In this document: piece after piece, positions 1 to 9,174 of the stretch
Numbering within the stretch: position 1 is the first letter of the stretch
How the letters are laid out: each line of letters begins with the position of its first letter
Source: Chitinophagaceae bacterium
GTDB taxonomy: Bacteria; Bacteroidota; Bacteroidia; Chitinophagales; Chitinophagaceae
Assembly (NCBI GenBank): GCA_947448685.1
Contig: CANFOP010000003.1
Span: 1-54,554 of the forward strand
Direction of reading: 5' to 3'
DNA length: 54,554 nucleotides
Translations under genes and position numbers: made by a program
The notes under the pieces: model-generated
The model's database searches: none
What the model saw: only the letters and a program-made list of their open reading frames with translations
Told to the model about the DNA's origin: nothing

Positions 1-360
1 AAATTCACTGGCATCTACATCTGCAATAGATGCACCCGCTCTGTCATATACAACTTGCGAAGCACGCATCGATGCGCCTGTTTCCAAAAAATAAATACCT
101 AATCTGTCGCCGCCTCTTGCTATATATTGCGTATCTACACCATAACGACGCAGATGATTGATAGCAGATTGCCCAATGGGATTATTGGGAACCTTCGTTA
201 CAAACGTTCCATTCAATCCATAATTGCATAATGCGGCAGCTACGTTTGCTTCCCCGCCACCATACGTTACATCAAATGTATCCGCTTGTACAAAACGCTT
301 AAAATCGGGAGTTGACAATCTCAACATGATTTCTCCCATCGTTACTACTTTCTTGCTCAT
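1..360 (-). CDS. kdgK: 2-keto-3-deoxygluconate kinase, N-terminal part (cut by window edge)
   Basis: This gene is not in the ORF track because its 3' end lies outside the window. The 120 visible codons start MSKKVVTMGEIMLRLS and contain the PfkB/ribokinase substrate-binding signature VTYGGGEANVAAAL, then FVTKVPNNPIGQSA and GIYFLETGASMRASQVVYDR. This pattern is typical of KDG kinases, which phosphorylate 2-keto-3-deoxygluconate to KDPG in the cytoplasm. The gene lies 23 nt after uxaC on the same strand, downstream of uxuA and the SDR reductase, so it supplies the step after mannonate dehydratase. The catalytic aspartate and ATP site of PfkB kinases lie in the unseen C-terminal half. A different PfkB sugar kinase is possible, but the neighbours favour KdgK. 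Confidence 0.88.
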   Translation of the reverse strand, partial: MSKKVVTMGEIMLRLSTPDFKRFVQADTFDVTYGGGEANVAAALCNYGLNGTFVTKVPNNPIGQSAINHLRRYGVDTQYIARGGDRLGIYFLETGASMRASQVVYDRAGASIADVDASEF

Positions 361-383
361 TGTTAAAGGTATTATTGTATGAT

Positions 384-1832
384 TTAAAAATTAAAATATT
401 CTCTTGCATTTTGATAGCACACTTTTTCAACAATATCACCTATCCATTTTGTATCGTTGGGTAACAACCCTTTTTCAATTTCATCACCTAAAAGATTACA
501 CAAAATTCTTCTGAAATACTCGTGACGAGAATATGACAGAAAACTTCTGCTATCTGTAAGCATACCCACAAATGTGCTGATTGTTCCCATATTTGACAAT
601 GCATTCAATTGCTTTTCAATGCCATCTTTCTGGTCTAAAAACCACCAACCCGAACCATATTGAATTTTCCCCTTCGTTTCTCCATCATTAAAATTACCGC
701 ACATAGTAGCAAAAACTTCATTATCCGCCGGGTTGATATTATACAATATCGTTTTAGCCAACTGTCCACGTTGATCCAATGCATTCAAAAAGTTTGACAA
801 TGAAGTGGCTTGAGAAAAATCTCCTATTGAATCAACGCCTGCATCTGCACCAATTGAGTTAAGTAATCTCGTGTTGTTGTTTCTTAAAGGTCCCAGATGG
901 AATTGTTGCACCCATCCTTTTTTATGATAGGTTCTACATAAAAACATCAACACAGCTCCGGCAAAACGTTCTGGTTGAGAAAAGGATTCTGCGTTCTTAT
1001 CTGAAACAAAGTTTTCAAACTCTTTTTCCAATGCAGCAGTAAAAGTAAATTGAGCAGGCATGTATAATAATCCATGATCAGAAATTCTGCAACCGTTTTC
1101 ATGAAAATAATTAACCCTGTTTTCTAACGCCTGCAATAAGTCTGACATCTTTTTTATTTTTATGCCAGATACTTTTTCAAGCCTTTCTATGTAGGATATA
1201 AATACTGATTTGTCTGAAATGTTAAAAACTTTATCAGGTCTGAATGAAGGCAAAACTTTTAATGCAATATTTTGATTTTTGATTTTCTGGTGATGCGACA
1301 AATCATCGCATGGATCATCAGTCGTTCCAACCATTTCAACACGAAAATTATTTAATATTCCTTTTGTGCTGAATTCGTCTGTTTGCAATAAATGATTGCA
1401 GTGATTATAAATGTCGGTCGCTGTTTTTTTATTCAAATAAACATCTATTCCGAACGGATTTTGTAATTCCATTTGAGACCAGTGAAACAAAGGATTGCGA
1501 ACAGTTTCCGGAAAGCAGGTTGCCCATGCCATGAATTTTTCTTCATCTGAACTGTCTCCTGTAATATATTTTTCCTTTACGCCCAAGCCTCGCATCGCAC
1601 GCCATTTATAATGATCTCCTTTCAACCATAATTCTGTAAGATTGGAAAACTTTTTATCAGCGGCAATTTGGTCTGGAGGCAAGTGATTGTGATAATCAAT
1701 TATTGGTAGCTCTTTTGCATATTCATGAAACAGTATTTTAGCTGTTTCATTTTGCAATAAAAAATCTTCTGTCAATATCGTGTTTGAGTTAATCATTGTT
1801 TTTGTATCTGAGCTCAGTAAATTTGCGTTCAT
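384..1832 (-). CDS. uxaC: Uronate isomerase (glucuronate/galacturonate isomerase)
   Basis: UxaC isomerises D-glucuronate to D-fructuronate, or D-galacturonate to D-tagaturonate, as the first cytoplasmic step of hexuronate catabolism. The 482-residue protein has the usual family length. It carries the amidohydrolase-fold metal motif IIDYHNHLPP near residue 45, the family stretch HYKWRAMRGLGV, VGTTDDPCDDL, a central ISDHGLLYMPA, MQFHLGPLRNNN-like residues and TDSRSFLSYSRHEYFRR near the C-terminus. The annotated ATG gives about 12 extra residues; Met13 (MINSNTILTEDF) is an equally reasonable start. It lies 16 nt after uxuA and 23 nt before kdgK. The neighbours (UxuA, SDR reductase) point to the glucuronate branch. 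Confidence 0.95.
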   Translation of the reverse strand: MNANLLSSDTKTMINSNTILTEDFLLQNETAKILFHEYAKELPIIDYHNHLPPDQIAADKKFSNLTELWLKGDHYKWRAMRGLGVKEKYITGDSSDEEKFMAWATCFPETVRNPLFHWSQMELQNPFGIDVYLNKKTATDIYNHCNHLLQTDEFSTKGILNNFRVEMVGTTDDPCDDLSHHQKIKNQNIALKVLPSFRPDKVFNISDKSVFISYIERLEKVSGIKIKKMSDLLQALENRVNYFHENGCRISDHGLLYMPAQFTFTAALEKEFENFVSDKNAESFSQPERFAGAVLMFLCRTYHKKGWVQQFHLGPLRNNNTRLLNSIGADAGVDSIGDFSQATSLSNFLNALDQRGQLAKTILYNINPADNEVFATMCGNFNDGETKGKIQYGSGWWFLDQKDGIEKQLNALSNMGTISTFVGMLTDSRSFLSYSRHEYFRRILCNLLGDEIEKGLLPNDTKWIGDIVEKVCYQNAREYFNF

Positions 1833-1848
1833 ACTTTTGTGTTTTTTC

Positions 1849-3024
1849 TTATAAGCTTCTTATTATTCCCCACTCTAAACCCCTCAATTCCGCAAGTCCT
1901 CTTAACCTTCCAATTGCCGAATACCCAGGATTTGTTTTCTTATTTAAGTCATCCAGCATTTGATGTCCATGATCTGGCCGCATGGGAATAGATACATCTC
2001 TTCTTTGCATAACATGAACGATTTCTTTAACCACAGCATACATATCCACATCTCCTTCTAAATGATTGTCTTCATAAAAATCACCCCATTCATTTCTTTT
2101 TGTACTTCTCAGATGAACAAAATTAATTCTGTCTCCAAACTGCTTAACAATAGCAGGTAAATCGTTGTCTGCCCTTACGCCAAATGAACCTGTGCAAAAG
2201 CATAAGCCATTGTTTAATGACGGCACTGCATCCGCTAATTTTTGAATGTCGTTCGCAGTGCTCACCACTCTTGGTAATCCTAACAATGGATAAGGAGGGT
2301 CATCTGGATGAATAACCATCTTCACATTGCATTTATCAGCAACAGGAATAATCTGTTGTAAAAAATAAATCAAATTGGCTCTTAATTTTTCTGCATCAAT
2401 GCCATTGTATTTATCCAAAGCCTGTTGAAATTGTTCAATGGTAAAACTTTCTTCGCTACCCGGAAGACCTTTAATCATATTTTGTTGAAGAAGTTGTTTC
2501 TCTTCCTCATTCATTTCTTCGAATCGCTTTGTTGCTCTTTCGATTTCTTCGGAACTATAGTCTTTTTCTGCATTTTTTCTTTTTAAGATAAAAAGATCAA
2601 AAGCAACAACCTCAGCCCTTACATACAATAGCGCCAGAGACCTGTCTGGCATAGGATAAGCCAAATTTGTTCTGGTCCAATCCATCACTGGCATGAAATT
2701 ATAAGTAACTGTATTTACCCCACATTCACTCAGATTTCTTAATGATTGCTGGTAATTTTCTATATATATTTCAAAACCCTCGCTTTGTGTTTTTATCGAT
2801 TCATGAACAGGTACGCTTTCTACAACCGACCAAGACATCCCAGCTGATTCAACTTCTTTTTTTCGCTTTATTATTTCATCTTTCGTCCATACTTCTCCGT
2901 TAGGTATATGATGAAGTGCTGTTACCACTCCCGAACAACCGGCCTGCCTGATGTCCCACAAACTAACAGGGTCATTGGGTCCGTACCACCTCATTGTTTG
3001 AATCATTTGTTTCATGCTTTGCAT
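1849..3024 (-). CDS. uxuA: Mannonate dehydratase
   Basis: UxuA dehydrates D-mannonate to 2-keto-3-deoxy-D-gluconate. The 391-residue length fits the UxuA family. The N-terminus [19 protein letters not shown] and [14 protein letters not shown] are hallmark family segments. The metal-site region is also visible in [37 protein letters not shown] and [12 protein letters not shown]. The ATG used gives [15 protein letters not shown]; Met4 or Met8 could also initiate. The gene follows the acetylesterase by 21 nt and precedes uxaC by 16 nt, so it is co-transcribed with both. Together with the SDR oxidoreductase, UxaC and KdgK it completes conversion of glucuronate to KDPG, apart from the aldolase, which is not in view. 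Confidence 0.96.
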   Translation of the reverse strand: MQSMKQMIQTMRWYGPNDPVSLWDIRQAGCSGVVTALHHIPNGEVWTKDEIIKRKKEVESAGMSWSVVESVPVHESIKTQSEGFEIYIENYQQSLRNLSECGVNTVTYNFMPVMDWTRTNLAYPMPDRSLALLYVRAEVVAFDLFILKRKNAEKDYSSEEIERATKRFEEMNEEEKQLLQQNMIKGLPGSEESFTIEQFQQALDKYNGIDAEKLRANLIYFLQQIIPVADKCNVKMVIHPDDPPYPLLGLPRVVSTANDIQKLADAVPSLNNGLCFCTGSFGVRADNDLPAIVKQFGDRINFVHLRSTKRNEWGDFYEDNHLEGDVDMYAVVKEIVHVMQRRDVSIPMRPDHGHQMLDDLNKKTNPGYSAIGRLRGLAELRGLEWGIIRSL

Positions 3025-3045
3025 TCTTTTAATTTCTATACTTTT

Positions 3046-4467
3046 TTACTGCCAATCATCTGTTCTGAATGATGATGCCGGCAAACCGGCTGTGTTATAC
3101 AAATCACCCTTTACATATTCCGTATAAGCATATCTAACCGCTACTGGATTTTTAACATCATTTGACCAAACGTTAATGGTTTTATCTTCTTCTATTGATG
3201 CTTTAGCCGGATAAAACACTCTGTCATTTCCTGCTATTTGAAAATTGATAAACTCTTTTCCGAAAGAGCTCAACCCATTTTCAGCATAATCAAAACTGAT
3301 ATTTATTTTATCTTTCACCGTTCTCATTGATTTGTACAAAGGTCCGGAATATGAAATCCCCTTGTATCCATAAGTTTTCGCCAATGCCCAATAGAGAAGT
3401 CTGTCACTCACCGTTTTTTTATCAGGAAAGTGAATATACATTTCGTCGCCGATATCCATTGTTACAACCATACCGCAATTGGGTATTGTTTTCATGGATT
3501 TCAACTGAACTTCCCTGATGCCCCTGTTGCTTCTTGTTGAATCCTTGCCACCATAAGGAGCAATTTGTACATAATAGAAAGGTAAAGTTTCTGCAGCATT
3601 CCAGGCCTTTCTCCAATCAGCAACCATCAGAGGAAACAATTTTGCATAAACAGAGGGTTCGTGACGATTGCTTTCTCCCTGATACCATAAAAATCCTTTA
3701 ATACCATATCCAACAAAAGGAGCAATCATTGCATTGTATAATGTGGTGGGCTGCTTGTGTTTTTCTGAAGCAGTATCTATTGATTGAAAGTTAACATCGT
3801 ATGCTGCATTACTTAGCGCAGTTTTGCTCATCCAGCTTTGAATTTTTGTACCACCCCAACAACTTACTATAATGCCGACCGGCACTTTTAATTTTTTTTG
3901 TAACATTAAACCATACATAAACGCAACTGCGCTAAAATCTATTGCATTTTCTGCATCAGAAATTTTCCAATTACCTTTCACATCAGTTTGAGGAAAACTA
4001 CTTGCATTTCTTTCTGATTGAAACAAGCGGAGATTGTTATTTTCTGCATCCAGCAATATTTCATTTGAATGTAACACTGGCTGATTTTTAAATCCCCGCA
4101 TGGGCATTTCCATATTTGACTGACCGGAACAAAACCAAACTTCTCCAAGCATTACATTACTGATTGTATATTCCACGCCATCTGAAATACTGATTTGATA
4201 TGGGCCCCCAGCCTTATCCGTGATAATGGTTGACTTCCATTGACCATTGTCATCAGATTGGGTAGTATATTCTTTTTTATTCCAGGATGTTTTGATTTTC
4301 ATCCATGCTTTTTTAGAAGCGATTCCCCAAATTGATATCGATGATTGTTGTTGCAAAACCATATTATCAGAGAAAAATGAAGGCATAATTATGCGCGCGT
4401 CAGAATCAAAATGAAAGATGATTTCAAGTAAGAAAAAAAAGACGATATGTAAAAAATATTTTTTCAA
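3046..4467 (-). CDS. SASA-family acetylesterase (sialate O-acetylesterase-like)
   Basis: This is a secreted SGNH/SASA-type carbohydrate esterase that probably removes O-acetyl groups from a glycan. It shows the catalytic serine motif CSGQSNMEMP (Ser about 117), the oxyanion-region motif GFLWYQGESNR, and the C-terminal MYIHFPDKK segment corresponding to the Asp/His part of the site. The N-terminus KKYFLHIVFFFLLEIIFHF is a signal peptide, so it acts in the periplasm or outside. The track start is TTG (4465-4467), nine nt after the stop of the SDR gene and in the same frame. The next ATG would remove the signal peptide, so TTG is kept. Despite the family name, its substrate in this locus is more likely an acetylated, xylan-like or other uronate-bearing polysaccharide than sialic acid; that is inference. 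Confidence 0.88.
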   Translation of the reverse strand: MKKYFLHIVFFFLLEIIFHFDSDARIIMPSFFSDNMVLQQQSSISIWGIASKKAWMKIKTSWNKKEYTTQSDDNGQWKSTIITDKAGGPYQISISDGVEYTISNVMLGEVWFCSGQSNMEMPMRGFKNQPVLHSNEILLDAENNNLRLFQSERNASSFPQTDVKGNWKISDAENAIDFSAVAFMYGLMLQKKLKVPVGIIVSCWGGTKIQSWMSKTALSNAAYDVNFQSIDTASEKHKQPTTLYNAMIAPFVGYGIKGFLWYQGESNRHEPSVYAKLFPLMVADWRKAWNAAETLPFYYVQIAPYGGKDSTRSNRGIREVQLKSMKTIPNCGMVVTMDIGDEMYIHFPDKKTVSDRLLYWALAKTYGYKGISYSGPLYKSMRTVKDKINISFDYAENGLSSFGKEFINFQIAGNDRVFYPAKASIEEDKTINVWSNDVKNPVAVRYAYTEYVKGDLYNTAGLPASSFRTDDWQ

Positions 4468-4476
4468 ACTTATATT

Positions 4477-5301
4477 TTATACCCCTGAAAATGCGCTGAA
4501 TCCGCCATCAACAGAAACTTTTGTACCGGTAATGAATTTTGAAGCATCGCTTAACATCCATATTAAAGCGCCTTCTAAATCTTCGGGGTTTCCAAAACGA
4601 TTGAATGGTGTATGATTGATTACTGCTGTTCCTCTTGGTGAATACCCACCTTGTCCATCTGTGAGCAAACCTCTATTTTGTTCTGTTAAGAAAAAACCTG
4701 GCATAATGGAGTTCATTCTAATCTTATCTCCATGGCGTTTTGCTAATTCAACAGCAAACCATTTAGTAAAACAATCTACTGCAGCTTTTCCTAAACTGTA
4801 ACCCAATACTTTTGTCAACGTTCTCTCTGCGCTAACAGATGAAATATTAACAATACTTCCACCTCCATTTTCTGCAATGGCTTTCCCAAAAATCAAAGTC
4901 GGAGAAACTGTTCCCCATAAATTAACCTCCATGGCTTTTCTCATGCCATCCATATTTACATTAAAAACATCCTCATCAGGCTGAATAATTGCTTCAGGAA
5001 CATTTCCTCCAGCACCATTTACCAACCCGTCGATTCGGCCATATTTAGCCAATACCATATCTCTTGATGCAATCAATTGTTCTCTGTTCATAACGTCTGC
5101 TATCAAGGCAATAGCCTCTCCACCATTCGCTATAATTTTTTCAACTCTTTCATTGGCCACTTTTTCGTTTCTGCCCATAACCCCAACAATACCACCTGCA
5201 TTGCTGATTGCATTGATGAATGATAAGCCCAATACTCCTGTGGCGCCTGTTACTACCACTACTTTTCCTTTTAAACTGAAACTATCTTTTTCTTTACTCA
5301 T
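4477..5301 (-). CDS. SDR-family oxidoreductase, probable D-mannonate/fructuronate reductase
   Basis: This 274-residue short-chain dehydrogenase has the Rossmann motif TGATGVLG (residues 18-25), the NGAGG motif near 95-99, the catalytic NISS (Ser about 155) and YSLGK (Tyr168, Lys172), and the C-terminal ALIWMLSDASKFITGTKVSVDGGF, which is standard for SDRs. Bacteroidota commonly use an SDR beside uxuA in place of the long-chain UxuB to interconvert D-fructuronate and D-mannonate. That is the only step missing between UxaC and UxuA here, so I infer this role. It lies 11 nt after the GH3 gene and 9 nt before the acetylesterase. Substrate specificity cannot be read from sequence alone; gluconate or other sugar-acid reduction is an alternative. 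Confidence 0.85.
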   Translation of the reverse strand: MSKEKDSFSLKGKVVVVTGATGVLGLSFINAISNAGGIVGVMGRNEKVANERVEKIIANGGEAIALIADVMNREQLIASRDMVLAKYGRIDGLVNGAGGNVPEAIIQPDEDVFNVNMDGMRKAMEVNLWGTVSPTLIFGKAIAENGGGSIVNISSVSAERTLTKVLGYSLGKAAVDCFTKWFAVELAKRHGDKIRMNSIMPGFFLTEQNRGLLTDGQGGYSPRGTAVINHTPFNRFGNPEDLEGALIWMLSDASKFITGTKVSVDGGFSAFSGV

Positions 5302-5312
5302 ACAACTGATTA

Positions 5313-7718
5313 TTATTCAATGATAAATTTTTTTCTTAGTCTTATATCTTCAGATGAACTTCCAATCAATACTTCAAAAGTTCCTGGCTCCACAATCCAC
5401 TTCATTTTTTTATCTAACAATTTTAAATCATCGGGCTTCAATGTAAACTTGATTGTTTTTGTCTCACCCGGATTTAATGAAACTCTTTCAAATCCTCTCA
5501 GTTGAGATTCATATACTGTTACACTACTTGTTTCATCTTTAAAATACAACTGTACTACTTCATCTCCCTTGTATTTGCCTGTATTTGTAATGTCGACAGA
5601 GATATTGACTTCTTTATCTCTTTTTTGTTTTTCAGGAGTTACCATCAAATTGCTGTAATCAAAACTGGTATAGCTTAATCCAAATCCAAATGGATACAAT
5701 GAACCATAGACATTTGTTTTTCCGAAACCATTTGGACCATCACCAGGCTGACCTGCATGTGCACCGGGCTTGAAAGGAAAGTTATATTCTATCTGACCTA
5801 CTGATTTTGGAAAAGTCATGGATAATTTTCCGCCGGGATTGTAATCACCAAAGATTGTTTCAGCAATCGCATTGCCGCCATCCAATCCAGGAAACCATGC
5901 TTCTATTATGGATGGAATAAATTTATTGGGCCAGTTGATTGTAAGTGGTCTTCCGTTAATCAACACCAATACAATTGGCTTACCCGTTTCATACAATGTC
6001 TGAAGCAATTGTAATTGTTTACCGGGAAGATCTAAAGAAGTTCTGCTTCTGCTTTCTCCCACCAAAGACTCTTCCTCACCCAACACTGCAATAACTACAT
6101 CAGCTGCTTTTGCTCGCTCAACTGCAGCATCAATATTTTCTTTTTCTTTTGTTGTAAATGTTTGAGGAAATATTTCCGATTCCGGCCACAATGAGTCAAT
6201 TGTTTCACAGCCTTTGCTGTACATTACATTTATTTCAGAACCTACGTAATTTTTTATACCCTTTAATACAGAAACCACTTTAATGTTATTGGGTCCATAT
6301 CTGCTCATCGAATGTAAAGTATCTGCCGCTAAAGGCCCGGTAACCAGGATATTTTTAATTGAAACCTTGTTGAGCGGTAATAGATTGTTTTTGTTTTTCA
6401 ATAATACCAATGCTTCTCTTGAAATCTGTTTTGAAAATATTTTTGCATCATCATTAAATACAATACTATCTGCTGCCGCAGGATTTACAAAAGGATGATC
6501 AAATAGGCCCAACTTAAATTTAACCCTTAATACATCTGATACTCTTGCATCCACAGTTTTTATAGAAAGTTTTTTTTCTTTTATCAATTCTCTTAAGGGA
6601 GTGATATAATTTGAAGGATCATCAAAATTGGTTCTTACATTCAGACCGGCTTCAACAGCTTGCCTTACTCCATCTTTATTATCAAAGGCAACGTGATGTT
6701 TATTGAAAATAAACTCAACTGCATCGCTGTCTGATACAACATATCCATTGAATCCGAATGCTTTTCTCAATAATTCTGTCAGAAAAAAATAAGATGCTGA
6801 AACCGGCTCACCGTTCCAGTCATTATAACTGCTCATGACTCCCAAAGGATGTGTTTCCTGTATCACTCTTCTAAAAGGATACAAATACATCTGATATAAT
6901 TCTCTTGGCGCAACATGCGGATCAGTTCTTGCATTACCATCTCTTCCACCATTAGGCACACTATATACTGCAAAGTGTTTTAGTGTTGAACCAACACCCT
7001 GACCCTGAAGTCCCAACACCATCTGCTTTCCTAACTCAGTCACCAAAAAAGGTTCTTCAGAAAAACATTCCACCACTCGTCCCCATCTGGGATCTCTGGC
7101 CAAATCCAAAATGGGTATGTATATGTTGGTATATCCCAAGGCTTTCGCTTCTCTACCTACAATCTCACCTGCTTTCAAAATCAATCCTTTATCCCAGGTG
7201 CTTCCCATTGCAACAGGCGCCGGCAAAGCGGTTGCCCTGTCATGCGCTAACCCATGAACCCCTTCATTTGTAAAATCAACCGGAATGCCTAAACGGGTTT
7301 GTTCAATAAACCATTTTTGTGTCTGATTGATAGCGTCAGCATGTTTACTGTATGGAAAGGATAAGCTTGTTCTAGTTTGCTTTCTGAAAGTAGTATTGTT
7401 GAGCTGTTCATCTATATTTGCGATGCCGTCTTTCCATATTTTTGTTTTCCAGCTTTCATTAGGAAGCGAATCTTTCAATACTCTTCCGTAACCGTATAAT
7501 GTCGCCAACTGAGCTGTTTTTTCATCTACATTCATTTTTGAAAGCAGATCAGCTACTCTTTTTTCTACAGGTTGTTGCGAATCTTCAAAAATATCTTTTT
7601 GACCATTTTTATTAAAATCTATCCATCCCGGATGATATATTGAATTAGATTGCCCTGCCGCTTTCGTAATATAAGCAGCGTAAAAAATAACGGACAATAT
7701 GATTCTTAAAAATCTCAT
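5313..7718 (-). CDS. Glycoside hydrolase family 3 beta-glycosidase (glucosidase/xylosidase type)
   Basis: This 801-residue secreted exo-beta-glycosidase has a signal peptide (about residues 1-22), followed by GWIDFNKNGQKDIFED, a calcium-loop-like lead-in common in Bacteroidota GH3 enzymes. The GH3 N domain includes GIPVDFTNEGVHG, LDLARDPRWGR, STLKHFAVYS and the nucleophile segment GYVVSDSDAV (Asp about 330). The C domain has REALVLLKNKNNLLPL and VIAVLGEEESLVGESRSR. The C-terminal fibronectin-III-like domain (about 690-795) ends in EVLIGSSSEDIRL. It would remove terminal beta-linked glucose or xylose from oligosaccharides in the periplasm. Its ATG immediately follows the stop of the upstream agarase-like gene, with zero intervening bases, so translation is probably coupled. 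Exact specificity is not determinable. Confidence 0.93.
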   Translation of the reverse strand: MRFLRIILSVIFYAAYITKAAGQSNSIYHPGWIDFNKNGQKDIFEDSQQPVEKRVADLLSKMNVDEKTAQLATLYGYGRVLKDSLPNESWKTKIWKDGIANIDEQLNNTTFRKQTRTSLSFPYSKHADAINQTQKWFIEQTRLGIPVDFTNEGVHGLAHDRATALPAPVAMGSTWDKGLILKAGEIVGREAKALGYTNIYIPILDLARDPRWGRVVECFSEEPFLVTELGKQMVLGLQGQGVGSTLKHFAVYSVPNGGRDGNARTDPHVAPRELYQMYLYPFRRVIQETHPLGVMSSYNDWNGEPVSASYFFLTELLRKAFGFNGYVVSDSDAVEFIFNKHHVAFDNKDGVRQAVEAGLNVRTNFDDPSNYITPLRELIKEKKLSIKTVDARVSDVLRVKFKLGLFDHPFVNPAAADSIVFNDDAKIFSKQISREALVLLKNKNNLLPLNKVSIKNILVTGPLAADTLHSMSRYGPNNIKVVSVLKGIKNYVGSEINVMYSKGCETIDSLWPESEIFPQTFTTKEKENIDAAVERAKAADVVIAVLGEEESLVGESRSRTSLDLPGKQLQLLQTLYETGKPIVLVLINGRPLTINWPNKFIPSIIEAWFPGLDGGNAIAETIFGDYNPGGKLSMTFPKSVGQIEYNFPFKPGAHAGQPGDGPNGFGKTNVYGSLYPFGFGLSYTSFDYSNLMVTPEKQKRDKEVNISVDITNTGKYKGDEVVQLYFKDETSSVTVYESQLRGFERVSLNPGETKTIKFTLKPDDLKLLDKKMKWIVEPGTFEVLIGSSSEDIRLRKKFIIE

Positions 7719-9134
7719 TTATTTTTTATCGAAGTATCTGATTAATCCATAAACATTGGCGTTCAACTCCTTCATTTTATCAGTAAGGTCTTTATACAAT
7801 TCATAGTTCATGTTCACAATACCCTTATTAGAGTCTTTATTAGAGTCATCGGCTTTTGTATCATTGGGGTCATTATCCTGATACCTGAACCAGTGCCATC
7901 CCACACAATTTTTTGATTTCAGCAATTCGATACAAAAATTCTGATAATGAATGGCTCTGTCTTTATTTGTCTTTACAATCCAGCCTGCTCCACTGATATT
8001 GCTCATACCGGTTTCTTCTGCTTTTGTATAAAACTCTGTAATAAAAAAAGGCTTATCGCTCCAGGATGCCCAATTGTTGATATACTCTCTTTTGGGTTGC
8101 CAATCACCATAGTAGTTGATGGAAATAATATCTAAGAATGGGTTGGCTGCTTTAAAAAGGTACTCGTTATTTTTTGCATTAGAATGTATTCTGCTGCCAA
8201 TATACATATGATTGGGATCAACTCTTTTTATGGATGCGGAAACAATTGCGTAATATTTCCCGGCTAAGAAAGCCAGGAATTCTTTTTGTTGAAATTCAGT
8301 AATACCTTGTTCATCGGAAGAGTGAGCCTTCATGAATGTTTTATACGCCTGATAACAAGGGTCATCCTCATTTTTTTTGTTCAATAATTCTTTTAGTTCG
8401 CCATTGGTAAATGGTAGTTCATTGTCAGAAAATATTCCCAACAAATTAGGATCATTGCTGGTAGAAAGCAACATGGCATTTGCATTATTGCAATAGTCAA
8501 CAAATTCTTCATCTAAAATAAATCCCAATGTTGAGTTGCCTTTTCTGTCCGGATTATCTTTTTTGGTTTGTGAAGTATACTTGCTCAGCAAGTTTAGTTG
8601 TAATGTATAAGCAATGGGGCGATTTGGATTTGATTTGTTGTATGATAAAATTGCATCAACATCGCTCCAGCATCCCGCTGTGTTAAAGTTTAAATCAAGT
8701 ATTTGAGGAAATGTATTGGATGCCCAGTCATCTTCATTTTTGAACTTGGATGGTAATGGAGAGGATTTCGCGACTTTAATGGAGTTGACCGCTGTAACAT
8801 ATGTCACTCTACCTTCGGGATTAATAACATTCCATCTGTCATTGATTTTTTTTGTGTGAAAATATCCGGTTTTGTCTACTACTAAACCCATTCCTCCAAA
8901 CTTGTCCAACTCAACCGATTGATTCTTTTTAAAATCATTCAGTTGGTCGATGGTTGTTGCATCATATGAATTCCAGTCGGAATAGTGTACTTGTTTATTT
9001 TCATCTTTACTCCAAACTTTTGCTTGAACTGTGATGGGTTGCTGGAGTTTATTTTTTTCCTGCGCCTTACAAATAGAAGAGATTACAACAATTGCCAATA
9101 CTGCCCTTATTTTTAAAAATCGGATGCTTGACAT
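7719..9134 (-). CDS. Clan GH-A glycoside hydrolase, beta-agarase-like
   Basis: This is a 471-residue secreted protein with a signal peptide ending near SICKAQ. It looks like a retaining (beta/alpha)8 glycosidase: LLGIFSDNELPF carries the Asn-Glu acid/base pair (Glu about 239), and KPFFITEFYTKAEETG supplies the likely nucleophile (Glu about 367), followed by GWHWFRYQDND, an aromatic subsite strand. MYIGSRIHSNAKN and DIISINYYGDWQP are typical barrel strands. The layout resembles proteins annotated as beta-agarase (GH50/GH86-like), but I cannot assign a CAZy family. It is co-transcribed with GH3 (zero gap) and the DUF5017-type lipoprotein (40 nt). The uronate genes downstream make strict agarose degradation unlikely, so the real substrate is open. 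Confidence 0.72.
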   Translation of the reverse strand: MSSIRFLKIRAVLAIVVISSICKAQEKNKLQQPITVQAKVWSKDENKQVHYSDWNSYDATTIDQLNDFKKNQSVELDKFGGMGLVVDKTGYFHTKKINDRWNVINPEGRVTYVTAVNSIKVAKSSPLPSKFKNEDDWASNTFPQILDLNFNTAGCWSDVDAILSYNKSNPNRPIAYTLQLNLLSKYTSQTKKDNPDRKGNSTLGFILDEEFVDYCNNANAMLLSTSNDPNLLGIFSDNELPFTNGELKELLNKKNEDDPCYQAYKTFMKAHSSDEQGITEFQQKEFLAFLAGKYYAIVSASIKRVDPNHMYIGSRIHSNAKNNEYLFKAANPFLDIISINYYGDWQPKREYINNWASWSDKPFFITEFYTKAEETGMSNISGAGWIVKTNKDRAIHYQNFCIELLKSKNCVGWHWFRYQDNDPNDTKADDSNKDSNKGIVNMNYELYKDLTDKMKELNANVYGLIRYFDKK

Positions 9135-9174
9135 TTGTAATCAATTTTAATGGATAATAATGTTGAAGATTAAA

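Noticed and set aside
4621-4801. Small plus ORF antisense to the SDR gene
   Set aside because: It is fully inside a convincing SDR gene with catalytic motifs in the opposite frame.
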